Shown: positions 54,941-64,000 of the stretch, one piece after another
How positions within the stretch are numbered: position 1 is the stretch's first letter
Layout of the letters: each line of letters begins with the position of its first letter
Source of the DNA: Rheinheimera maricola
Lineage (GTDB): Bacteria; Pseudomonadota; Gammaproteobacteria; Enterobacterales; Alteromonadaceae
Length of the DNA stretch: 64,000 nucleotides
Assembly (NCBI RefSeq): GCF_016918075.2
Contig: NZ_JAERPS020000001.1
Location: forward strand, 1,178,001 to 1,242,000
Direction: 5' to 3'
Made by a program: the position numbers and the translations under genes
The notes under the pieces: model-generated
What the model saw: the letters and a program-made list of their open reading frames with translations, nothing else
The model's database searches: none
What the model was told of the DNA's origin: nothing

Positions 54941-55969
54941 TCAGGCCTTATCCAACACTATAAATCTTGCCATGTCGCCATTGTGCAGGCGCAGTGTATC
55001 GGCAAATTCTGCGCTTAGCAGCAACAGCTGCTGATCTGCATCAAACTTTGCGTTTTTACTAAAGCTGGCGCGAAAGCCTTGCAGTTCGGTATTCGCCACG
55101 GCCAGCGTTTGCTCACCTTGCACATCGGCAATTTTCACCTGTACTTTCTTACTTGCCGCCACCGACTTTATCTGGCTTAGCCTCGCCTCTACTGTCGGGC
55201 CGGCATCAAACAAGTCGATATAACCACGATGAGCAAAGCCTTCACTTTCCAGCATCTTCAGTGCCGGTTTGGTATTTTGATGCACCTGGCCTATTACCTG
55301 CTGCGCCGACTCTGGCAACAAACCCACATAAATCGGATGGCGCGGCATCAGCTCAGCAATAAAGGCTTTTTTACCTACCCCAATCAAGTGATCTGCGGTT
55401 GGGAAATCAATGGTTAAAAACAGCTTTTGTAACCAGTGCCAAAATGGCGGTTGGCCGCTTTCATCAGCCGCACCACGCATCTCAGCAATGACTCTATCGC
55501 TAAATCGCTGTGGATGCTCTGCCATAAACAAAAACCGTACCTTGGATAAAAACCGGCCGGCGTGGTTGCGCCGATAGCTTTCACGCAAAAACAGCGTACA
55601 AATTTCTGACGCACCGGTGTAATCGTTACACAACGTCAGGGTGCGCAGCTGGTTAAATACATTTAACTCAGCGCTATGGTGAATCACTGTATTCTGCTGA
55701 AAGTGATACAGCGGCGTGCTTAAGCCCACCGCAGCTTCAATACCGGTAGTGCCGACAATTTCACCCGTCTGGGTATCTTCCAACACAAACAAATAACCCT
55801 GATCACCCGGGCCATCAATCTTGGCGGCAAAGCTGTGCTCAGCATGGTCAATTTTTTGCTTTAAACGCACATCGTTTACCGGCAGCGAGGTAAAACCAGC
55901 ACCTGACTCGATAGCGATCTGCTTTAACGCTGTGAAATCTGCTGCCGTTATCGGCCGGATCACTAACAT
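54941..55969 (-). CDS. astA: Arginine N-succinyltransferase
   Basis: 342 residues. It transfers succinate from succinyl-CoA to arginine, the first step of the AST pathway. The start MLVIRPITAADFTALKQIA and the segments LFVLEDTQTGEIVGTTGIEA, EICTLFLRESYRRNHAGRFL and LIGVGKKAFIAELMPRHPIY are the conserved landmarks of AstA. It begins three bases after the aminotransferase stop, so co-transcribed. astB, astD and astE are not in the cluster. Confidence 0.93.
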   Translation of the reverse strand: MLVIRPITAADFTALKQIAIESGAGFTSLPVNDVRLKQKIDHAEHSFAAKIDGPGDQGYLFVLEDTQTGEIVGTTGIEAAVGLSTPLYHFQQNTVIHHSAELNVFNQLRTLTLCNDYTGASEICTLFLRESYRRNHAGRFLSKVRFLFMAEHPQRFSDRVIAEMRGAADESGQPPFWHWLQKLFLTIDFPTADHLIGVGKKAFIAELMPRHPIYVGLLPESAQQVIGQVHQNTKPALKMLESEGFAHRGYIDLFDAGPTVEARLSQIKSVAASKKVQVKIADVQGEQTLAVANTELQGFRASFSKNAKFDADQQLLLLSAEFADTLRLHNGDMARFIVLDKA

Positions 55970-55972
55970 GAT

Positions 55973-57196
<1,224 letters not shown>

Positions 57197-57254
57197 TTAA
57201 AGCGGCCTGCCTTTATTTACATAGTCGGTGGCTGGCACGGGTAAATGTAGCGCT

Positions 57255-57260
57255 ATTATA
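57255..57260 (-). promoter_or_regulatory. Likely -10 box of the astC operon
   Basis: TATAAT on the minus strand in the 164-base divergent region; the -35 position (TGCAAT) matches poorly, which would fit activation by a regulator such as the adjacent Lrp-family protein. Confidence 0.4.
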
Positions 57261-57342
57261 TTGCGTGCAGCCGTCATATTGCAGTATCATTATCGACAAT
57301 TTTAATGGCCAACACTGCAATTTAACGCAAAGGATTAGCAAA

Positions 57343-57771
57343 ATGATAAGCAAGGAAGATGAAAAGCTATTGGCGGTGCTAAAACACAACGCCCGCGCCA
57401 GTATTTCTGATTTAGCCCGCATGCTGGATTTATCCCGCTCCACGGTACAAACCCGTATTGCCCGCTTAGAGCAAAGCGGCGTGATTAAAGGCTATTCCGT
57501 CGATTACGGTGAAGACTACCTGGCGTCACTGGTTTCGGCCCATGTCAGTATTAAAGTGCGACAAAAACTCACCGCCAAAACCAACATTGAACTTAAACAA
57601 ATCGCCCAGGTATCTGCACTTTACGCCATCAGCGGCGAGTACGACCTTATCGCCATAGTACAGGCACAAAGCACTGAACAGCTAAGCCATATTCTGGATG
57701 ATATCGGCAATTTAGACGGCGTAGAGCGCACCAACTCCTCGGTGATCTTAGAAACCAAGTTTAAACGTTAA
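57343..57771 (+). CDS. Lrp/AsnC-family transcriptional regulator
   Basis: 142 residues from the ATG at 57343, with AAGGA at 8 bases; the longer frame from 57265 adds an unlikely extension. The N-terminal helix-turn-helix is ARASISDLARMLDLSRSTVQTR, and the C-terminal RAM ligand-binding domain has ISGEYDLIAIVQAQS. It is divergent from the astC-astA-DUF1338 operon, suggesting local control by an amino acid such as arginine or ornithine. Confidence 0.92.
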   Translation: MISKEDEKLLAVLKHNARASISDLARMLDLSRSTVQTRIARLEQSGVIKGYSVDYGEDYLASLVSAHVSIKVRQKLTAKTNIELKQIAQVSALYAISGEYDLIAIVQAQSTEQLSHILDDIGNLDGVERTNSSVILETKFKR

Positions 57772-57874
57772 AGTGATAAATAAAGAAACCTATAGATAAC
57801 AAGTTGTAAATAAAACTTGCTGTAGCCATAACCACGTTTTAAAATTCGTGCAATTTACCGATAAGGATATGGTT

Positions 57875-58927
57875 ATGGCTGAGATTCTACTTCCTACCCG
57901 AGCAACCAGAGCAAGCTCATTATTTACAGATAACGCTGCGCAACTGCAGCACGCTAATAATGTTAACCGCAATATCGTTACTGATATCATGCCGGCATAC
58001 AAGCCTTACCTGCTGTCTGCCGGAGTAAACGACTCTCGTTTTCATCAACAAATGTGTACTATTCCAGAAAAGAATCTCACTGTCATCGCAGAAACTGCTC
58101 AACACTATGGTGATATGACAGTTCCTATTGCGGAGCTTGTTGAAAATGAGATTGTCCCATTTTTACATAATTATCAGGACTTTGGACTGCCCGCATCCTC
58201 CGCAGTCATAGGTGCAATGTCAGAACAAGCAACTGGCCTACACAAAGCTCTGGCGAAGTATCAAGCAGCGTTAGTCGACTTACACAACACGAGTAAATCA
58301 CAACAGCAGCAGTCTGGTGCACGAGCGAAAGGCGCTTACAATCCTGTTATCAAGCAAAAAGTGACAAGAGTAAAGCTTGCGCATGCTGAGTTAAACAGTA
58401 TGTTTAAACACCAACTTGAACGATATGCCGCTATTCACAAAAGTAGTAAGGTGCAAAGCGTTTTAAGCGATGTAAACAAAGGCATCAATATTGCCAAAGA
58501 TGGTAAAGATATGCGCGGCTCTTCAAGAGGCAGTTTACGTACAGCGCAATCCCTCACCATTACCAGTAGTAAGCAAGTCAGCACGTTAAGTAACTATGCA
58601 AAACATGCCAGACTTGGTGGTTCTGCATTAATTGTTGTTGACGCAGGTTTGAGGGTCAACAAGGTGCGTTCAGCCAGAGCCAGAGGCCAAGATGCTAACC
58701 GCGTTGCAGTAACCGAAGGCGCTGGTTTTGTTGCATCGACCGCGGCAGGTATATTTACTGCGAAAGCAGTTATAGGCTTAGGGATAGCGCTTAGCGTGAC
58801 ACCTGTAGGCCTTTTTGTATTAATTGGAGTTGGCCTCACTGCAGGTTACTACGCAGCAACCACTGCTGATGAGAAAACCAAACAGTGGGCAGGTAACGAG
58901 TATGACCGTTATAGAAATGGTAATTAA
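57875..58927 (+). CDS. Protein with hydrophobic glycine-rich C-terminus, candidate pore-forming effector
   Basis: 350 residues from the ATG at 57875, seven bases after AAGGA. There is no signal peptide. Residues 1-170 are helical and polar; 175-250 carry many basic residues (KQKVTRVKLAHAEL, HARLGGSALIVV). The last 75 residues hold a glycine-zipper-like hydrophobic hairpin (AGFVASTAAGIFTAKAVIGL, SVTPVGLFVLIGVGLTAGYY) and a short polar tail. This is the build of membrane-disrupting type VI or bacteriocin-like toxins, with the next gene as immunity protein. I do not recognise a named family; no MIX or PAAR motif is seen. Confidence 0.55.
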   Translation: MAEILLPTRATRASSLFTDNAAQLQHANNVNRNIVTDIMPAYKPYLLSAGVNDSRFHQQMCTIPEKNLTVIAETAQHYGDMTVPIAELVENEIVPFLHNYQDFGLPASSAVIGAMSEQATGLHKALAKYQAALVDLHNTSKSQQQQSGARAKGAYNPVIKQKVTRVKLAHAELNSMFKHQLERYAAIHKSSKVQSVLSDVNKGINIAKDGKDMRGSSRGSLRTAQSLTITSSKQVSTLSNYAKHARLGGSALIVVDAGLRVNKVRSARARGQDANRVAVTEGAGFVASTAAGIFTAKAVIGLGIALSVTPVGLFVLIGVGLTAGYYAATTADEKTKQWAGNEYDRYRNGN

Positions 58928-58929
58928 TT

Positions 58930-59289
58930 GTGGGTGAGTCAGTTTATGAGCTCTGGATTGGCCGCACTGCCCTGCTACTGCTGGTATCTTTGGTCATTTC
59001 ATGGCTAATATTTGCCAGTTTTAGTATGCGCCCAATAGAAAAAAAAATGCGTGATGCTGAATTAAATGATGTAAGTCAGCTTGACGGTCCGGGCTGGCGA
59101 GTTGTTTGGTATGCCTGGGCTATTTTTCTACCGATATGCTGGTGTAATAATGCAAGTGATCCAGTGCTGAATCCCGTAAATGTGAAAAAATTTGCCACCC
59201 GTAAAGATTGGTGGTTAGCAGCCTGGTTTTTTCTATCTGGCTATATGTTTATTGCCCTGATTATTATTGATGAAATTTTTTGGTCCTAA
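58930..59289 (+). CDS. Three-helix membrane protein, candidate immunity protein
   Basis: 119 residues starting at a GTG two bases after the preceding stop, with no strong ribosome binding site, so translation is probably coupled. Membrane segments lie at about 10-30, 59-75 and 96-117, with polar loops in between (RPIEKKMRDAELND, NVKKFATRKDWW). A small polytopic protein encoded right behind a pore-former-like protein is typical of colicin or Tme-type immunity. No family recognised. Confidence 0.55.
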   Translation: MGESVYELWIGRTALLLLVSLVISWLIFASFSMRPIEKKMRDAELNDVSQLDGPGWRVVWYAWAIFLPICWCNNASDPVLNPVNVKKFATRKDWWLAAWFFLSGYMFIALIIIDEIFWS

Positions 59290-59360
59290 AAATGTAATTT
59301 ATAAGATACCCGCTGCCAACGTCATTCGGCATATTCATTAGCTTTAACAAGGATGTATGC

Positions 59361-60194
59361 ATGCCATTTATGCAAAAACTACGCTTGCGCTTTAAATATG
59401 GCCCTGAGCTTTTAAAACTGCAGCAACAAGTTGACCAATTACAGGCAGACAAAGCCGGGGATGCAGCTTTGGAGCCGGTGCTAGCCAAACTGGCAGAACG
59501 TTATATTGATTTTAATTTTAAAGCCGAAGGTTTGGCGTTATTACCTGAGGTAGTGCGCCTGCAGCAAAAGCTATTTGGTCAATACAGTGAACAGCTGCTG
59601 GCGACCTATGAGCAATACTGCTTTGCTTATGACGGCGATAAAAAAGTAATACCCTATTACCGCTTAGTTCTTCAACAACTGCAACACTTACGTGATACTA
59701 AACACGATGAGGCTGCTACCTTGTATGAGCTGGCAGAGCTTTATGAAGATTGGGATTTACTGGCAGACGCTGAGCACTACCTGCAGCAAAGCCTTGAAGT
59801 AGCCAAAAGCTGCGTGGTTAAAGATGATGAGGATTTATCATCCTATGTTTATTTCCTCGCTGACTTTTATGGCCGTCATCAACGACACGATGACGCAACT
59901 GCCACCGTTAACCTTTATCTGCTGCATATTGGCCGAAATGGCCCGCCTTCGCGCTTTGCCTACAGTGCATACCTTAGAGTATTAGCTGGTGTATATGAAA
60001 ACAAAGGCGACCTGCTTAAGCAACAACAACTGATAAAAAAAGCCGACTCTATAATCGACGACTCGTTCGTCGCTGTGGACATGCACTCGCCTACCGACTC
60101 AGTAATATCAGTTGACAAGGCATCACTACGCAAGCCCGCGATGCTGCTGTTTGTAATAGCAGCTGTAATTATCGCTGGACTGCCGTTTATTTGA
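59361..60194 (+). CDS. Tail-anchored TPR-like protein
   Basis: 277 residues with AAGGA upstream. A coiled-coil segment (LKLQQQVDQLQADKA) is followed by helical repeats resembling TPR (EAATLYELAELYEDWDLLADA, YVYFLADFYGRHQRHDDA, YLRVLAGVYENKGDLLKQQQ) and a single C-terminal helix (PAMLLFVIAAVIIAGLPFI), so the domain faces the cytoplasm with a membrane tail. It is 71 bases after the candidate immunity gene and may be unrelated to it. Function unknown. Confidence 0.65.
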   Translation: MPFMQKLRLRFKYGPELLKLQQQVDQLQADKAGDAALEPVLAKLAERYIDFNFKAEGLALLPEVVRLQQKLFGQYSEQLLATYEQYCFAYDGDKKVIPYYRLVLQQLQHLRDTKHDEAATLYELAELYEDWDLLADAEHYLQQSLEVAKSCVVKDDEDLSSYVYFLADFYGRHQRHDDATATVNLYLLHIGRNGPPSRFAYSAYLRVLAGVYENKGDLLKQQQLIKKADSIIDDSFVAVDMHSPTDSVISVDKASLRKPAMLLFVIAAVIIAGLPFI

Positions 60195-60196
60195 GC

Positions 60197-62170
60197 TTAC
60201 TTTAACAAGGTTACCGTTGGCTCGCGCTGTTGTTGCCACAGCGCCGGGTTAGCGCGTAAATACGCAATAAACGCCTGGGCGGCGACTTTACAATCTACAC
60301 CGTCTGTTTTGCACGGTAGCGCGGCAACATTATGATATTGCGTAGTAAAAGACTGCTGACCGCTACTGTCTTGTATAGCGATAACGCGTTTAACCGGATA
60401 TAACACCACTTGCTGCTGGCGCAGGATAATATCCAGCCGGTCGCTGTGTTCTGCCTGCAGTTGCTGCAGCAACTGCCAACCGTCATTGCCATCGGCCAGA
60501 TAACTGGTGGTTACCAGGCTATAACGTTGTAGCGGCTGAACAGTTTGCCAGCTGCCGTCGTGTTTAATATCCAGCGTGGTTAATTCTGCGGTAGCCGGGC
60601 CGGTTTGCTTCGCCACATAGCGTATTCCGGCAACATAAGGAAACTTACCGGTATGGGCACCGGCGACCACCGACTGACTAATAATATCGGTCAGTAGCAT
60701 GCGCAAATCTGTACCGCTGATACTCAGCACGCTAAGCGGTGTATCAAACGGCAGTACTTCCAGGCGAATATTACCTTCGCGCACCTCACCGGCCGCCAAA
60801 GGCGCACGGATATTGCCAGCCGCAACCAATGACAGCTGCACCGGGCGTTTCATAAGGTGTTGTACCGCATCCTGGTTAACATAGTTAAGCATGGCATCGG
60901 CTATATGCCCTGCCAGCGGCGAACCATGCTGGTCGCTGCCGCCGCTACCGGGCAGGCGCACATGCGGCACTTCGCTTTCGGTGCTGCTAATCACTGCACC
61001 GTAGGCTTGCTGTACAGCCGGTAAATAACTGCTATCCAGTACAGCGCGCAGCGCGGTATCTTCGGCCACAATGGCGGTGCGCGGCAGACCGGCAACATAA
61101 CGCTCTGTCGCAGCTTGTTCAGCTGCAGCAATACGGCTGGCTTCATTACGCAGCGCTGAGCGAAAATAATCTGTGCCCGCCAGCAAGGTATTTTGCCCGG
61201 CACAGCTTAGCAGAGCACCGGTTGCGTCAAATTTAATTTCAGCCAAGCCCACAGCCTGCGCAAACTGCCCTGCCTGCACCACACAGGTCTTACCTTTGCC
61301 ATCCGGGTTAGTTACCAGCTGAGCATAGGGCCGTTGGTTGCCTAAGTACCAGTGGCGAAAATCACCTAGCAGACTGTGCGAGTGGCCACCGACAATGGCA
61401 TCGATACCATTTACCACGCTGGCCAGCGCCAGGTCGCGCTGATTCCCCAAGTGCGTTAGCGCGATAATGTGCTTAACTCCCTGCGCCGTTAATACATCGA
61501 CGGTATGCTGCGCACTTTGCATTTCATTGTTAAATATTACCGCACCGGTATCGGGTGCTATGGCGCGCATATCCTCAAGCGCAAGGCCAAATACCGCCAC
61601 CAGCTCACGCCCTGCTGCTGCATCAACACTCGCCACAGCTTTCAATTGGTTGTTGTCCAGTACAAATAAGCTGTAAGGCTTCAGGTTTTGGCTATTTACC
61701 AACAGCGGCTCAGCCCTGGTATCAACGTTGGCAGCCAGCAAAGGAAAGTTTACCTTGTCGACAAAGTCCGCCAGTTTGCTCAGGCCAATATCAAACTCAT
61801 GGTTACCCAGCGCCATGGCATCAATGTTCATTCGGTTTAACACATCGATATTGATGCGCTGCTCAAACAGCTCAAAATAAGCACTGCCTTTAAACGCATC
61901 ACCGCCATGTAAAAACAGCGCTGGCACACCCTCTTGCGCAGCTTGCTGCCTTAACTGCTTAGCTTGGGTCAATAAACGCGGATGACCGCCAATGAAGGTA
62001 AAGATAGGCTCACCGGCAGCGTCTTTTACGTTAGCCGGGCTGGCATCGAATTGTGAGTGGGTGTCGTTGATATGTATAAGACGTACAGTAAAAACCTGTT
62101 GTTGCGGCATTGGCACAGTGCAGCCACAGAGTATTAAAGCAACGGAAACTAGAGAGCAGACAAAACGCAT
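60197..62170 (-). CDS. 5'-nucleotidase/metallophosphatase lipoprotein (UshA/NadN-like)
   Basis: 657 residues. The lipobox ILCGC gives a lipid-anchored periplasmic or surface enzyme. The N-terminal metallophosphatase domain has metal motifs HINDTHSQ, GGDAFKGS, LGNHEFD, ALTHLG and GGHSHS; the C-terminal 5'-nucleotidase domain has VAAGNIRAPL and the nucleobase-stacking region near DGNDGW. It is expected to hydrolyse nucleotides, UDP-sugars or NAD outside the cytoplasm. It is the only gene in its transcript. Confidence 0.9.
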   Translation of the reverse strand: MRFVCSLVSVALILCGCTVPMPQQQVFTVRLIHINDTHSQFDASPANVKDAAGEPIFTFIGGHPRLLTQAKQLRQQAAQEGVPALFLHGGDAFKGSAYFELFEQRINIDVLNRMNIDAMALGNHEFDIGLSKLADFVDKVNFPLLAANVDTRAEPLLVNSQNLKPYSLFVLDNNQLKAVASVDAAAGRELVAVFGLALEDMRAIAPDTGAVIFNNEMQSAQHTVDVLTAQGVKHIIALTHLGNQRDLALASVVNGIDAIVGGHSHSLLGDFRHWYLGNQRPYAQLVTNPDGKGKTCVVQAGQFAQAVGLAEIKFDATGALLSCAGQNTLLAGTDYFRSALRNEASRIAAAEQAATERYVAGLPRTAIVAEDTALRAVLDSSYLPAVQQAYGAVISSTESEVPHVRLPGSGGSDQHGSPLAGHIADAMLNYVNQDAVQHLMKRPVQLSLVAAGNIRAPLAAGEVREGNIRLEVLPFDTPLSVLSISGTDLRMLLTDIISQSVVAGAHTGKFPYVAGIRYVAKQTGPATAELTTLDIKHDGSWQTVQPLQRYSLVTTSYLADGNDGWQLLQQLQAEHSDRLDIILRQQQVVLYPVKRVIAIQDSSGQQSFTTQYHNVAALPCKTDGVDCKVAAQAFIAYLRANPALWQQQREPTVTLLK

Positions 62171-62293
62171 ACAAATACCTTTGAGACAACACCAGCATAA
62201 GCCGTAATGGCTGCTACCTTAAGCACAAATCTACACTGACTCAAGTAAAAATAGCGTAGCACCGCATGCACCTACTCACAGCAGCCAACCCAC

Positions 62294-63739
62294 TTAATGC
62301 CAGGCGACCTGACTGCGCCCCTGCTGTTTAGCACGATACAGAGCACTGTCGGCACGCTCAAACAAACTACGAAAGCTATCGCCGCTTTGTAGCGCGGCCA
62401 CACCAAAACTAGCGGAGACCTGCAATTGATCTGCCAGCTCAATCTGTAGCAAGCGTTCAATAATACGCTGGCCTATAGCGACGACGGCATCTTGTTCGGT
62501 ATTGGGTAGTATCACGACAAACTCATCACCGCCATAACGACCAATTACATCAGTTGGCCGCAGAAGATGCTGCGTTACCTGACACGCTTGCTGCAATACC
62601 TGATCGCCGACACTATGGCCTAACTGATCGTTAATCTGCTTAAAATGATCAATATCAAACACCATCAAGCACAGCGGTTGAGCTTGCTCCAGGCAGCGGC
62701 TGATTTCCAGCTCGGCCCGTTGTTGTAAATGATCGCGTGACGCCACCTGAGTTAAACTGTCAGTTGCGGCGATAAGCCTTAGTTGATAATTCGCGGCTGT
62801 CAGCGTAGGCACAGCTAATGCAAATAATGCATTGGCTGCGATAACATTAATAGCAAATTGGTACACCATCACATAGTCCATCAACGCCAGCAAATTAACC
62901 AACAACGCGATAAAAAAACTGCTCAATGCCACACTAACTGCGTTGAAAAAGGCAGACTCGGTACAGGCAATCCACATATGCGGTATCACCAGAAAAAAAA
63001 CGGCAAAGGCGCTCTCGGGTGTATTGGCATACCAGGCCAATAACATTGCCAACGTTAACAACGATAAAGTAAGCGCAAGTTTGTACTTAAATTGTGCTGT
63101 GGCGATGCGTTGCTGCGGGCCGATATAGTTTTCCAATACAAACTTCGGCGCTGGATACAATACGCTAAGCACGCTGGCAAACAACGGCGCAATAACGACT
63201 ACGCCGGCTAAATCACCAATCCAGAAGGGTAACCAGGTGCTACTGATTGCAGAAAATGGCAGCATGGCAGATAGCACCAACGCGGCGATAACTGCAATAG
63301 TAGCCAGTATTGAACTAAGTGCGGCAATGAGCAAAAAGCCAATAACAAATAACGGCAGGTTGAATTGACCACGATTAGCCAGCTGGCGCAAGATTCGGGC
63401 ACCGGCATAGTATGGAATGATATGCGCGACACCAAATAGTAAGCCGCCTTGCAGCAACTGCCAAGAATCCAGCTGCAGCTGATAATAATGTCCGGCCCAG
63501 AAAGTGATAAGAACACAAGCCGACAACAAGGCTGGAATAGCACGCACACCGACAATAAACAACGCCGCGAAAGTCAGACCGGCAGCCGGGAACCAAACGC
63601 TGGCGTGTTCGGTGTATTCCACCAGCAATCCTAGCATCCATACTGCCAACCACAATACGAACAGCAACAGATTCCGCAACAGCATTGATGTAGAAAGTTG
63701 CCGGGCAAAACTGGATAATCGCTGATAGAAGTGCGTCAT
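62294..63739 (-). CDS. MASE1-GGDEF diguanylate cyclase
   Basis: 481 residues. An N-terminal MASE1 sensor of about eight membrane helices (20-300, with EHASVWFPAAGLTFAALF) is followed by a GGDEF domain with active-site RYGGDEFVVIL. RPTD lies five residues before GGDEF, so the product-inhibition I-site is intact. It should make c-di-GMP from two GTP in response to an unknown signal. The same window contains a c-di-GMP riboswitch (45345), so a direct signalling link is possible but not shown. Confidence 0.93.
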   Translation of the reverse strand: MTHFYQRLSSFARQLSTSMLLRNLLLFVLWLAVWMLGLLVEYTEHASVWFPAAGLTFAALFIVGVRAIPALLSACVLITFWAGHYYQLQLDSWQLLQGGLLFGVAHIIPYYAGARILRQLANRGQFNLPLFVIGFLLIAALSSILATIAVIAALVLSAMLPFSAISSTWLPFWIGDLAGVVVIAPLFASVLSVLYPAPKFVLENYIGPQQRIATAQFKYKLALTLSLLTLAMLLAWYANTPESAFAVFFLVIPHMWIACTESAFFNAVSVALSSFFIALLVNLLALMDYVMVYQFAINVIAANALFALAVPTLTAANYQLRLIAATDSLTQVASRDHLQQRAELEISRCLEQAQPLCLMVFDIDHFKQINDQLGHSVGDQVLQQACQVTQHLLRPTDVIGRYGGDEFVVILPNTEQDAVVAIGQRIIERLLQIELADQLQVSASFGVAALQSGDSFRSLFERADSALYRAKQQGRSQVAWH

Positions 63740-63781
63740 ATGCTGCTTATTATTGTTATTTCAGCAAAAGCTTAAGACTGA

Positions 63782-64000
63782 TTATAGCGCTGCGCGAATT
63801 TTTTCCGCCAGTGCTTTTATTTTTTCCATATCGCCCATTCCAGCTCCATGGCCGGATAATTTAGATAAATGCTCCGGAATTAAGTGAAAGTGCAAGTGCG
63901 GTACTGTCTGGCCTGCAGCAGCGCCGTTTAACTGCATTAGCACTACGCCTTCAACGCCAAGGGTAGATTTAAGCGCCGACATCACTTTTTGCACCGTGGT
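63782..64000 (-). CDS. HIT-family hydrolase, C-terminal part
   Basis: Only the last 70 or so residues are inside the window; the frame is open to the right edge. The HIT motif HLHFHLIPE with three alternating histidines is preceded by LMQLNGAAAGQTVPH. HIT proteins hydrolyse or transfer nucleotide phosphoramidates and AMP-lysine adducts. The N-terminal half is missing, so subfamily assignment is uncertain. Confidence 0.85.
   Translation of the reverse strand, partial: TTVQKVMSALKSTLGVEGVVLMQLNGAAAGQTVPHLHFHLIPEHLSKLSGHGAGMGDMEKIKALAEKIRAAL

Overview
The window is a single contig of ordinary gammaproteobacterial chromosome. Gene content and protein sequences point to the marine/freshwater Alteromonadales-Chromatiaceae group (Rheinheimera, Arsukibacterium or Alishewanella-like). 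This is inferred from E. coli-type bioBFCD/bioA and sppA-ansA arrangements, Shewanella-like DUF families (DUF349, DUF3718, DUF1840, DUF1289, DUF1338), a long-form GAPDH and an AstA/AstC pair. No rRNA, tRNA, CRISPR array, prophage or insertion sequence was recognised.

Layout. 1-3.5 kb: start of htpX, dipeptidase pepE, an unusual winged-helix/membrane/receiver-like regulator and an FG-GAP lipoprotein. 3.5-8.5 kb: complete biotin locus, bioBFCD on the minus strand divergent from bioA. 8.5-14 kb: asnS, a YdjA-type nitroreductase, glycogen synthesis genes glgC-glgA. 14.2-19.4 kb: fadH, sppA, ansA. 19.4-28.5 kb: minus-strand housekeeping genes (glutamine-rich DUF349 protein, yeaC, zinc-ribbon protein, PBP4B-like hydrolase, M14 carboxypeptidase, long GAPDH, msrB, esterase).

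29.3-31.9 kb is the most mobile-looking part: a small cluster of integron gene cassettes without an integrase (CALIN). Two near-identical 91-bp attC-like sites and two more divergent ones separate a NYN-type nuclease gene, a four-helix membrane protein and an XRE-DUF4177 protein. The stop codons of the nuclease and membrane-protein genes lie inside the attC core boxes and that of the XRE gene abuts one. At the left edge a 5'-truncated parE toxin and a 5'-truncated serine hydrolase meet at a recombination scar. 32.6-33.9 kb holds a signal-less peptidoglycan amidase overlapping a small lipoprotein gene, which looks like an antibacterial effector-immunity pair.

35.1-42.3 kb is a six-gene operon: membrane-fusion protein, ABC ATPase, two permeases, NtrC-type response regulator and histidine kinase. 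It is preceded by a textbook sigma-54 promoter and two copies of an inverted-repeat site that is probably the regulator's own enhancer. 42.4-48.2 kb: TPR protein, DUF1840, glpK, a c-di-GMP-I (GEMM) riboswitch in front of a secreted DUF3718 protein, a CPA2 antiporter and small proteins, including a 51-residue membrane peptide. 48.3-54 kb: a 1057-residue beta-propeller/amidohydrolase, a secreted FG-GAP protein and a periplasmic solute-binding-like protein. 54-57.8 kb: DUF1338, astA and astC/argD, divergent from an Lrp/AsnC regulator. 57.9-60.2 kb: a protein with a hydrophobic glycine-rich C-terminus followed by a three-helix membrane protein (second candidate toxin-immunity pair) and a tail-anchored TPR protein. 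60.2-64 kb: 5'-nucleotidase lipoprotein, a MASE1-GGDEF diguanylate cyclase with intact I-site, and the end of a HIT-family gene cut by the window edge.

The candidate novel biology is the integrase-less cassette cluster with its peculiar attC sites, the two putative effector-immunity pairs, the membrane regulator with a receiver domain on the apparent periplasmic side, and the self-controlled sigma-54 efflux operon.
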